NCBI GenBank assembly: GCA_021841025.1
Contig: JAKBWA010000103.1
Location: 1 to 58,255, forward strand
Length of the DNA stretch: 58,255 nucleotides
DNA from: Bacillota bacterium
GTDB lineage: Bacteria > Bacillota > Sulfobacillia > Sulfobacillales > Sulfobacillaceae
Direction of reading: 5' to 3'
Shown here: one piece after another, positions 52,236-58,255 of the stretch
How positions within the stretch are numbered: the stretch's first letter is position 1
Layout: each line of letters starts with the position of its first letter
Translations under genes and position numbers: made by a program
The notes under the pieces: model-generated
Told to the model about the DNA's origin: nothing
Database searches by the model: none
What the model saw: only the letters and a program-made list of their open reading frames with translations

Positions 52236-52253
52236 GTTAAAATATTTTAACTA
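52236..52253. promoter_or_regulatory. 18-bp perfect palindrome upstream of the Nudix gene
   Basis: AGTTAAAAT at 52236-52244 is followed directly by its complement ATTTTAACT (52245-52253), a loop-less, dyad-symmetric site more like a protein operator than an RNA hairpin. It lies about 140 bases before the Nudix gene. Confidence 0.5.
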
Positions 52254-52281
52254 GAGTTGAAAAGCCATCACCAGTCAATGC

Positions 52282-52313
52282 GGTTACCAGGCCTAATTCG
52301 TCAGGTGGTAACC
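52282..52313. promoter_or_regulatory. Second inverted repeat upstream of the Nudix gene
   Basis: GGTTACCA (52282-52289) and TGGTAACC (52306-52313) form an 8-bp stem with a 16-base loop. No T-run follows, so it is not an intrinsic terminator; it may be a leader structure or operator. Confidence 0.4.
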
Positions 52314-52392
52314 TAGACAAAAGCACAGCCATCAACGTGGAGAGAGTTATTAAGAATACTCGAAGATATTGAAGAAGGGATTTTTACATCTC

Positions 52393-52929
52393 ATGGAGCA
52401 CAGGTCAGGTCCGGAGCAATGGGTTTACCGTGGGAAGACAATATCAGTTAGAGTTGATCCGGTGCGAGTCAATAACACAATGACGACTCGCGAAGTTGTA
52501 GTCCGTGTTCCTGCTGTGGCCGTTATTGCTGAAACCAACGAGGCCCGACTCGTGGTCATAAGGCAACATAGATGGGCAGTCGGTCAAACTTTGTACGAAT
52601 TGCCCGCCGGAAAAGTGGATGATGGGGAAAGCGCCATTTTGGCCGCCAAACGCGAATTGTTGGAAGAAACGGGTTATGGCGCAGAACGCTGGCAGCTGGT
52701 GACAACATTTTACCCAAGTCCTGGATATACTGACGAAAAGGTTTTTTTATACTATGCATCTGGTTTGTCATATACTGAAACTCGCCTTGATGAAGATGAA
52801 GAAATTGAGACGGAATTATGGACCCGGGCGCAAATTGAGCAATTTGTCCGATCCCCTCAAGAGGTGAATGGTATTGCATTGATCGGCCTACAATGGTGGT
52901 TGTGTCAAAAATTGGATAGAAGTCCGTGA
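52393..52929 (+). CDS. ADP-ribose pyrophosphatase-type Nudix hydrolase
   Basis: The 178-residue protein has the Nudix box GKVDDGESAILAAKRELLEETGY (written in two parts: GKVDDGESA and RELLEETG) near residues 76-98 and VVIRQHRWAVGQTLYELPAG before it, the NudF/ADP-ribose subgroup pattern. It cleaves ADP-ribose to AMP and ribose 5-phosphate in that family. ATG 52393 follows GAAGAAGGG at about twelve bases; TTG 52369 is less supported. In Bacillus nudF also precedes spoIIM. Confidence 0.88.
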   Translation: MEHRSGPEQWVYRGKTISVRVDPVRVNNTMTTREVVVRVPAVAVIAETNEARLVVIRQHRWAVGQTLYELPAGKVDDGESAILAAKRELLEETGYGAERWQLVTTFYPSPGYTDEKVFLYYASGLSYTETRLDEDEEIETELWTRAQIEQFVRSPQEVNGIALIGLQWWLCQKLDRSP

Positions 52930-52957
52930 GACACCCGCCCATGAGGAGGCGTTTTCC

Positions 52958-53704
52958 GTGGAATCGGTGCCGTTAATTGAGGATATCCATGCACAACTAT
53001 TGGAAGCCAAGCATAATGGCCATGAAGTCCTTAAACGTTTCGGAGTTTGGATGCGTCAGCACCGGGAAAGACGAGGGTTCACGGTAACGGAACTAGCTCA
53101 CCGCATCGGTGTGTCGCAGGTATTGATTACCCGTGTCGAACGCGGTAATGCGGTACTCAGTGAAAGTAAACTCGCTAAAATTTTCGAAACACTGGAAATC
53201 CCGCCAATTATATGGCGCCATTTTCAAGAACGACATGATGAACCGAGCCTGAATGAATTGGCCCATGCCTTACACACGCAACTGCAAACCGCACGGATTT
53301 GCTGCCCGCCCTTGTTGCTCGAGTTTGGCTGGTACGTTCGTCATTACCGTCACCGCAGAGAATGGACAGAAACTCAACTGGCGGTCAGAGTCGGTGTCAC
53401 GAAACAGACCATCTGTGGAGTAGAACAGGGAAAGATGGTTCCGAGCGCCACCTTAATTACGCATTTAGCCGAACAACTCGAAATGTCCCTCAAGGATTGG
53501 CGGTTGCCGGCAAGTTATCACAATCAACCGGAACCGCGTGATTTGTTCTGGAACACGTTAAAGCGGTTTTGGGCTAATATGGATGACGAAGACAAGCTGG
53601 TTATCTTGCAATTGGTGGGCCGTTTGCGGCGCGACGAATTGCACGAGGATGACCAAGAGAATTGGCGATCAAGTGAAACAGAACTCTTGGGTCTAGATCC
53701 CTGA
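52958..53704 (+). CDS. XRE-type regulator with two helix-turn-helix domains
   Basis: The 248-residue protein has two Cro/C1-type helix-turn-helix domains in tandem, at about 28-82 (TVTELAHRIGVSQVLITRVERG) read as TVTELAHRIGVS and ITRVERGNA, and at about 124-180 (TETQLAVRVGVTKQTI, GVEQGKMVPS). The C-terminal 55 residues are helical and acidic. Two XRE domains in one chain could recognise adjacent half-sites without dimerisation. GTG 52958 follows GAGGAGG. It lies between the Nudix gene and spoIIM; its targets are not known, but palindromes near both genes are candidates. Confidence 0.82.
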   Translation: MESVPLIEDIHAQLLEAKHNGHEVLKRFGVWMRQHRERRGFTVTELAHRIGVSQVLITRVERGNAVLSESKLAKIFETLEIPPIIWRHFQERHDEPSLNELAHALHTQLQTARICCPPLLLEFGWYVRHYRHRREWTETQLAVRVGVTKQTICGVEQGKMVPSATLITHLAEQLEMSLKDWRLPASYHNQPEPRDLFWNTLKRFWANMDDEDKLVILQLVGRLRRDELHEDDQENWRSSETELLGLDP

Positions 53705-53707
53705 CGA

Positions 53708-53745
53708 TCATCATAGGCTGTTGCAAGGGGGACAGCCTATGATGA
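53708..53745 (+). promoter_or_regulatory. 14-bp inverted repeat that holds the spoIIM ribosome-binding site and start
   Basis: TCATCATAGGCTGT (53708-53721) and its exact complement (53732-53745) enclose a 10-base loop TGCAAGGGGG. The Shine-Dalgarno AAGGGGG is in the loop and the start codons ATG 53739/53742 are in the 3' arm, so the mRNA could fold to hide the start codon. The repeat begins four bases after the XRE gene stop, so translating ribosomes could open it. The DNA dyad could equally be an operator. Confidence 0.7.
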
Positions 53746-54374
53746 CCATGCGTCCTATTACGATATGGGATGAATATTTTAGGCAATACCTGACACCTAT
53801 CTATATGGCCTCGGCCATGTTTATTGTGGGTATGGTCTTTGGGGCCTTGGCCATTGAAACTTTGACCCGGGCAGATATTTTGTCGCTGTCAAGGTATATC
53901 CATCATTTCATAACGATAGAAACATCGACCACACCTCCTTATGCGACAATATTTCAACCGGCTCTCATTGGCAATCTTAAAATCTTGGGCCTATTTTATA
54001 TTCTGGGCATATCTGTGGCAGGGATGCCGCTTGTCCTGGTAGCCTTATTTTTCCGTGGATTTGTCTTAGGCTTCACAGGTGCCTTTCTGATCTCATCTCT
54101 TCATTGGCAGGGAGTAGTCTTGGCTATCATCACCCTGGTTTTGCAAAACATATTTATTCTTCCGGCCCTCATCCTCGTCAGTGGTGTGGCTCTGGGCTTT
54201 TCCTGGCAATTGATTGCAACCAAAGGCCAGACGGAGAGAAGCTCCTTGGTTCAGAAGTTTGGTGCGTTCACCACACTGGTTATCCTCATGGCGTTGGTCA
54301 TCATAGTGGGGAGTGCCGTTGAAGCCTATGGATCACCGTTTTTGATTCACATCGCGGGACGGTGGGGCATCTAA
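53739..54374 (+). CDS. spoIIM: Stage II sporulation protein M
   Basis: SpoIIM recruits SpoIIP and SpoIID for septal peptidoglycan hydrolysis during engulfment. The 211-residue polytopic protein has an N-terminal helix (about 23-43), GNLKILGLFYILGISVAGMPLVLVALFFRGFVLGF near the middle (here split: NLKILGLFYILG, LFFRGFVLGFTGAFL) and a C-terminal helix, matching SpoIIM. ATG 53739 lies eight bases after AAGGGGG and falls in the 14-bp inverted repeat. The stop overlaps the convergent pxpC stop. Confidence 0.88.
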   Translation: MMTMRPITIWDEYFRQYLTPIYMASAMFIVGMVFGALAIETLTRADILSLSRYIHHFITIETSTTPPYATIFQPALIGNLKILGLFYILGISVAGMPLVLVALFFRGFVLGFTGAFLISSLHWQGVVLAIITLVLQNIFILPALILVSGVALGFSWQLIATKGQTERSSLVQKFGAFTTLVILMALVIIVGSAVEAYGSPFLIHIAGRWGI

Positions 54375-55321
54375 GCGTGGTCCGTAACGTATTGATGCCA
54401 GGTCATCAAGTCCTGAAAAGCCTTTTTGCTGAGTGCTTGGGCTTGGGCGGGAGAAATTGCCACAAACGACAATGTTTTTGCAGTGGGCCATTGCGCTAAA
54501 CGCCATAATTCAGGACTGGGCAGTGTGGCTACTACCGGATATCCTCCGACGGTCCCGCGTTGATTAAGAAGAATAATGGGTTGAGCATCTGGCGGGACCT
54601 GGATGGCACCGGGAATGGTACCCTTAGACTGTTTCGTCGAGGATTCGACACGGGGTTTCACCGGAGGACCTTGGAGACGGATTCCCATAATATTACTGGC
54701 CGGGGTAATCATGTAAGTCCCCTGGAAAAGCGCATGAAGAGAGGAGGCTGGAAATTCGTCCGCATTGGGGCCCACAACCACTTGCAGGGGCGAATGATCA
54801 GTCCAAAGATCCTGAGACCATGATACCCGTGATGAAATCGACGCATCTACACAATGTTTGATCGGAATTTTGTCTCCTGCGCGGAGAGATCGGCCGTGCC
54901 ATCCGCCAATTCCTGCGGTAAAGTCGGTACAATGGCTGCCTAAGACCGGAGAGATATCGAATCCGCCTCGAATCGCAAGATATGCTCTTTGGCCTCGAAG
55001 AGTTCCCAGGCTGATTCGTTCACCGGGCTGGGCCACTAACCTTTCTCCCGACTCCAATTGGTAGAGGTGAGAACCAATCCGGACATCCTGAACCCCTGCA
55101 ACCGAAAAAACAATCGGGGTATCAGAAATGAAGTCTAAGCCTTGATAGGTCATTTCGATGGCTGCTTCATCCCATGAATTGCCGGCCAGGGTTTGGGCTA
55201 CGGCAAACAAACGAAAATCTAAAGGTCCCGAGCGACTTAAGCCGAGATACTCGTATCCCCTCCGGCCGCTGTCCTGTATATGGGAAAAAGGCCCGGGCTT
55301 CAAGATTTCTATCATGTTCAT
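54371..55321 (-). CDS. pxpC: 5-Oxoprolinase subunit C (KipA-like)
   Basis: PxpC acts with PxpA and PxpB to hydrolyse 5-oxoproline with ATP. The 316-residue protein has the biotin-dependent carboxyltransferase-like fold: IEILKPGPFSHIQDSGRRGY at the start, SRSGPLDFRLFAVA near 32, YLAIRGGFD near 110 and GGYPVVATLPSPEL near 270. ATG 55321 overlaps the pxpB stop (ATGA); the frame extension to 55336 is not needed. Confidence 0.9.
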   Translation of the reverse strand: MNMIEILKPGPFSHIQDSGRRGYEYLGLSRSGPLDFRLFAVAQTLAGNSWDEAAIEMTYQGLDFISDTPIVFSVAGVQDVRIGSHLYQLESGERLVAQPGERISLGTLRGQRAYLAIRGGFDISPVLGSHCTDFTAGIGGWHGRSLRAGDKIPIKHCVDASISSRVSWSQDLWTDHSPLQVVVGPNADEFPASSLHALFQGTYMITPASNIMGIRLQGPPVKPRVESSTKQSKGTIPGAIQVPPDAQPIILLNQRGTVGGYPVVATLPSPELWRLAQWPTAKTLSFVAISPAQAQALSKKAFQDLMTWHQYVTDHA

Positions 55322-56025
55322 GGCATCATCTCCCATAAATCGTGATGCTGAGGATTCCGAAGGAGTTCATCATACTCATGTGGGGTAATGGGAGTAAAGT
55401 GCAATCTATCCCCTTGTTGATAGGGGATGGGAGGTGTGTTGGCGACATTGAACAGGATAACAGGGGTACGGCCGATGAGTTGCCAACCCCCTGGCGAACT
55501 GAAAGGGTAAATACCGCTCTGGTGGCCGCCAATGGCTACTGAGCCCGCGGGAACGCGCAACCTGGGAGTATCCTTTCTCGGCGTGATTAATTCCTTTGGG
55601 AGCCCAGACAAATATGGAAAGCCGGGAGTGAACCCGATGGCTTCAATGCGGTAATCGGGCTGAGCATGTAAACGAATGACCTCATTTCGCGACAAGCGGT
55701 GCAAATCTGCTACGAACGGCAGGTCGGGTCCGAAATCGCCTTCGTAGCAGACGGGGATTAAAAATCTCCGGGAAGGTGTCTTGGGTGTTTTAGGGGCTGT
55801 AATTGACTCGTGGACGATATTTATTACTTCGTCCAGAGAGTCATTCCAAGGGTAGGAAATCGTGAGGGTTTGGTAGGCTGGGATTATGTGCCATGATGAA
55901 GTTCGGGGGTGTTGCCGCAATTGTTCAAAAATATGGTAGACGCTATCCGTATCATCGAATCCAGGTGCCTTCGAAAAGTCAAATTGTATGTTGAAATCGC
56001 CCAAAATGTACCAGACTATAGCCAA
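55318..56025 (-). CDS. pxpB: 5-Oxoprolinase subunit B (KipI-like)
   Basis: The 235-residue protein has the carboxyltransferase-domain signature of PxpB/KipI: EIGFTPGFPYLSGL read as IGFTPGFPYLSGL near 132, TPRKDTPRLRVPAGSVAIGG near 150 and GGWQLIGRTP near 182. In Bacillus KipI inhibits the sporulation kinase KinA, and the same family supplies 5-oxoprolinase with PxpA. TTG 56025 has AAAGGAG ten bases upstream. No pxpA lies in the window. Together with pxpC it forms a two-gene operon. Confidence 0.88.
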   Translation of the reverse strand: MAIVWYILGDFNIQFDFSKAPGFDDTDSVYHIFEQLRQHPRTSSWHIIPAYQTLTISYPWNDSLDEVINIVHESITAPKTPKTPSRRFLIPVCYEGDFGPDLPFVADLHRLSRNEVIRLHAQPDYRIEAIGFTPGFPYLSGLPKELITPRKDTPRLRVPAGSVAIGGHQSGIYPFSSPGGWQLIGRTPVILFNVANTPPIPYQQGDRLHFTPITPHEYDELLRNPQHHDLWEMMP

Positions 56026-56322
56026 TTGTGTCGTTGTCGCTCCTTTAGTTTGATCTCCCTACGGCTACCGATAGCCGCGGGGGGTGTAGGGGCTGCTAAT
56101 CTCGCGATGCATCGATTAAATTATAGGAGATCCCACGCAGTATGGGTGATGATGGCGCCGTAAATTGGAGAATTCAATATACGGCATCCTTTCCCATAGA
56201 ACTCGTGCGTGAGAGAGGTTTTTTCCCTCGAATCCAATGGATGGATGTTTGGCATTGGGCTCGGGAATGCTATAAGATTGCATAAGGTTAAGGAAAATTT
56301 TAGAGAGAAAAGAGGCACGTGT

Positions 56323-56616
56323 ATGGCTTTATATGCGGCGTGGTTAGAAATTGTGGACCGGGAATTGAATCAAAAGATTCGTCCGCAGCATCTCAGTTAT
56401 GTTCAGTCATTATATCGAGAAGGGAAAGTGGCATGGGCCGGACCGTTTTCCGACAGATCAGGGGGAATGGTTGTCTATCAAGCGACGACAGAGGAAGAAG
56501 CCCGGGACTTTGCGCGCAATGACCCCGCAGTGACGTCTGGAGCCAGGACCCTAATCTTTAAAACATGGGAATTGTTGGACTGGGAGCATTTAGATCCGAC
56601 AGCTCCCTTGTCCTAA
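56323..56616 (+). CDS. YciI-like (YCII-related) domain protein
   Basis: The 97-residue protein has the YciI ferredoxin-like fold signature: RPQHLSYVQSLYREGKVAWAGPF (RPQHLSYVQSL and VAWAGPFSD) near 20-45, then EEARDFARNDPAV near 63. Family members include hydrolase-like and dehalogenase-associated proteins, mostly uncharacterised. ATG 56323 was chosen because AGAGG lies nine bases upstream and the family length is about 95; the frame start at 56209 would add an unrelated N-terminus. Confidence 0.75.
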   Translation: MALYAAWLEIVDRELNQKIRPQHLSYVQSLYREGKVAWAGPFSDRSGGMVVYQATTEEEARDFARNDPAVTSGARTLIFKTWELLDWEHLDPTAPLS

Positions 56617-57720
56617 AAGGCAGTCGAATATCTCTTGGGAGCGTTTGACGCCAGGGCAAGAGACGGGCGATAAAGAGAACGCCAGGGAATATGAAAGTTC
56701 TAGTGCGTTGTCGCGGCGAACGATCCGCGTTCCGGTAAACCATTTTTGGTGCATATAGGGTTGAGCATAGCCTTGCACCGCTGTTAATCTATACTCCAGG
56801 TGAGGAAAGACCGGAATTTTCAACATAGTGAAGGGGCATTGAAACAGTAAGGGAGCCCGAATAGGTTTAGGATAGTTTTTCTGTAAACTGCCAAAACCCA
56901 GGTTGGTGGAGAGCCTTGTCTTGCCTTTCTTAACACGAGGAGTTTAGTAGTTCAAATCACAGTGAAATGAGACTGATGTTTCTTTAAGAACGACCCAACC
57001 TCTGCTCACGAACACCGCAGCATGAATCCGCTAAGAAGCTTCTTCACAAGACAACTGCGATGGGGAGCGGTGAAAACTATCGAAGAACCTGGCACGGCAA
57101 CTTGCCAGGTTCTTCCAAAGAGTCAGCTGGGGATTTTAAACTTGTCGTTGACAGGTTAAGTCCAAAGCAAGAAGCAGATGCGGGAATTGAATTGTTAAGA
57201 TCCAGCTTCTTGTGACAATGGTCCCCGAGGAAGAATTTACGGGATGGGTGAATTAAAATCCCGACAAGTCTAAGGGTTAAGCATGTCGCTATGCCTCCGT
57301 GCCGTGTTCTGGCTCGTCGATTTGCAGTCTGCTACACGAGAAAGAAAATCTTGTGTGAACCTCTGATGCCGCACCGCGAGGCGAGGGAGCCGGCACGCGT
57401 TTGGGATTTACGGGGTGATCCGGCCGGCGAACTGCATCAGGACGGTGTATACTCTCATTCCAGAGATAAGGACCAACATGGAGAAAATGGCGTTGAGTAA
57501 TCCAGATAAGCAACATATAATCAAGAAACCGGGACTATTGCTTTTTTGTGAGTGAGGCCGATGGCGGAAGAGCAAGACAGAAAGAAGGAAAGGGCAGATA
57601 AAAGAGGGAAGAAGCTGCTCCATCAACGTGGAGCGGAAGGCAAAAGGTCTTCTCCTACCCCGGGTTTTGTGCATCAGCAGGAACGGGCTGGTTTTTCCTT
57701 TCGGAAGCCCCAACATCATA
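56617..57720. other. Gene-poor stretch upstream of the IS605-type left end
   Basis: No gene is supported over about 1.1 kb. Short frames exist on both strands but lack ribosome-binding sites and family resemblance; one on the minus strand (57408-57719) has two hydrophobic stretches. A 13-bp perfect hairpin at 57082-57115 (GAAGAACCTGGCA with its complement) has no T-run. The stretch may be degraded accessory DNA. Confidence 0.35.
57082..57115. repeat. 13-bp inverted repeat without T-run
   Basis: GAAGAACCTGGCA (57082-57094) and TGCCAGGTTCTTC (57103-57115) are exact complements around an 8-base loop. It lies in a gene-poor stretch; it could be a remnant of an insertion-sequence end or a small RNA hairpin. 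Confidence 0.5.
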
Positions 57721-57728
57721 TTGACAAA

Positions 57729-57794
57729 TTATCAAATGCGCCGTACCCCCCCTCGCTTTAGCGAGGGGGATATCAGGCGCTCGCCGCCAGGCGA
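57729..57794 (+). mobile_element. Left end of an IS200/IS605-type element
   Basis: The stretch has TTATCAAATGCGCCGTA followed by the hairpin CCCCCTCGC-TTTA-GCGAGGGGG (57748-57769), then a second small hairpin TCGCC-GCCA-GGCGA (57781-57794). Hairpins near the ends are typical of IS200/IS605, which lack inverted repeats. The tnpB start follows 65 bases later. The first 33 bases match 10257-10289. Confidence 0.65.
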
Positions 57795-57859
57795 AGCTTT
57801 GGCATGGATACGATAGGCAGTTGGTCGATAATAATCATATAGAAAGCAGTGACGTCACG

Positions 57860-58255
57860 GTGTACTGGACACAGAGTAACCGAATGAAGGGACTCCGCCC
57901 AAAGGAATATGAAGCCTTGCGGGAAAGGTGTCGGTATGCCCAGCATCTCTACACGGTCGGTTGGTATTCGATTCGCCAGTATTTTTGGGGGGAAGGCCGT
58001 TGTCTGCGTGACGAATCGAATGACCCCGCCGTGAAGGATAACGCAAACTATGCTTTACTTCAAGCGGGTGTGAGCCCGCCCAGTCTCAAGGGCGTCGATC
58101 GGTCTGTCCGCTCATTTTTTAACCGCCTACGGTTACATCCCGAGTTGGCGAGAATGCGTATTCCGGTTCCTGCCCGGCTGGCTCATAAGACGATCCAAGA
58201 AGTTCGTATCATCCCTATGGAGAAAGCCCGGTTTTTCACGGTGCAATGCGTCTAC
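57860..58255 (+). CDS. tnpB: TnpB (IS605 OrfB/IS1341 type), cut by the window edge
   Basis: An open frame runs to the last base and gives 132 residues from GTG 57860. It has the N-terminal helical signature of the IS1341-like TnpB group: MKGLRPKEYEALRERCRYA read from an ATG at 57884, then LYTVGWYSIRQYFW, NYALLQAG and VDRSVRSFFNRLR. RuvC motifs would lie past the window edge. No TnpA is visible upstream, so this may be a tnpB-only element. TnpB proteins of this group are RNA-guided nucleases. The start is GTG 57860 or ATG 57884; no strong ribosome-binding site is seen for either. Confidence 0.85.
   Translation, partial: MYWTQSNRMKGLRPKEYEALRERCRYAQHLYTVGWYSIRQYFWGEGRCLRDESNDPAVKDNANYALLQAGVSPPSLKGVDRSVRSFFNRLRLHPELARMRIPVPARLAHKTIQEVRIIPMEKARFFTVQCVY

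Noticed and set aside
56590-56826. Minus-strand frame of 78 residues next to the YciI-like gene
   Set aside because: It overlaps the end of the YciI-like gene, has no ribosome-binding site, and the sequence is not recognisable.
57408-57719. Minus-strand frame of 103 residues with two hydrophobic stretches
   Set aside because: No ribosome-binding site, the start overlaps the IS605-type left end, and no family resemblance could be named.
1-58255. CRISPR arrays, tRNA and rRNA genes
   Set aside because: No regularly spaced direct repeats and no tRNA or rRNA signatures were found by eye on either strand.

Overview
The window looks like a chromosome segment of an endospore-forming member of the Firmicutes, most simply a Sulfobacillus-like acidothermophile. 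Seen directly: the whole spoIIIA operon (AA to AH), spoIVB, spo0A, spoIIM and the 3' part of sigK, many TTG/GTG starts behind strong AGGAGG sites, and roughly 50% GC coding sequence with GC-richer mobile remnants. The gene order aroQ - pepQ - efp - spoIIIAA-AH - accC - asp23 - nusB - folD - xseA - xseB - ispA - dxs - tlyA - argR - recN - spoIVB - spo0A matches the conserved Bacillus/Clostridium backbone. The genus is inference.

Layout. 1-536: the C-terminus of a probable large serine recombinase abuts the 3' part of sigK. This is what one edge of a skin-like intervening element would look like. 616-4520: a DUF4012 membrane-anchored protein (minus strand), then a SAM-I riboswitch with terminator controlling a transsulfuration PLP enzyme. 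4532-10043: a minus-strand iron-sulfur assembly operon sufC-sufD-sufS-sufU-sufB plus a Rieske ferredoxin. 10747-16245: yqeG and an aromatic amino-acid block (aroE, prepilin peptidase, aroC, aroK, aroB). 16359-17126: decayed IS256-family transposase. 17249-24948: glycine cleavage (gcvT, gcvH, gcvPA, gcvPB) with glyA, then aroQ, an M24 peptidase and efp. 25067-30499: an acidic zinc-ribbon protein and spoIIIAA-AH. 30566-33502: a DsrE-like gene on the opposite strand where accB usually lies, then accC, asp23 and nusB. 33509-35486: decayed IS607-type element (tnpA with two in-frame amber stops, tnpB split over three frames). 35688-45585: TsaD-like paralogue, folD, xseA, xseB, ispA, dxs, tlyA, nadK, argR, recN, mostly overlapped or tightly spaced. 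45587-49723: DUF212 protein, MGDG-synthase-like glycosyltransferase, spoIVB, a small membrane protein, spo0A. 49893-54374: leucine-dehydrogenase-like enzyme, an unrecognised gene, a divergent Hfq-like protein, ADP-ribose pyrophosphatase, a two-HTH regulator and spoIIM. 54371-56616: pxpC and pxpB (minus), YciI-like protein. 56617-58255: a gene-poor stretch, then the left end and start of an IS200/IS605-type tnpB running off the window.

How the parts fit: spo0A starts sporulation; the spoIIIA proteins build the mother-cell side of the forespore feeding channel; SpoIVB sends the forespore signal that leads to sigma-K activation; sigma-K itself appears to be split at the left edge and would need DNA rearrangement. 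The suf operon, SAM-controlled sulfur amino-acid gene and DsrE-like gene handle sulfur. The gcv/glyA set feeds one-carbon units, which folD interconverts.

The least ordinary items are the split sigK junction, a 14-bp stem that places the spoIIM ribosome-binding site in its loop and the start codon in its arm, a divergent Hfq-like protein, a DsrE-like gene in the accB position, and a degenerate copy of the IS605-type left end at about 10.26 kb.
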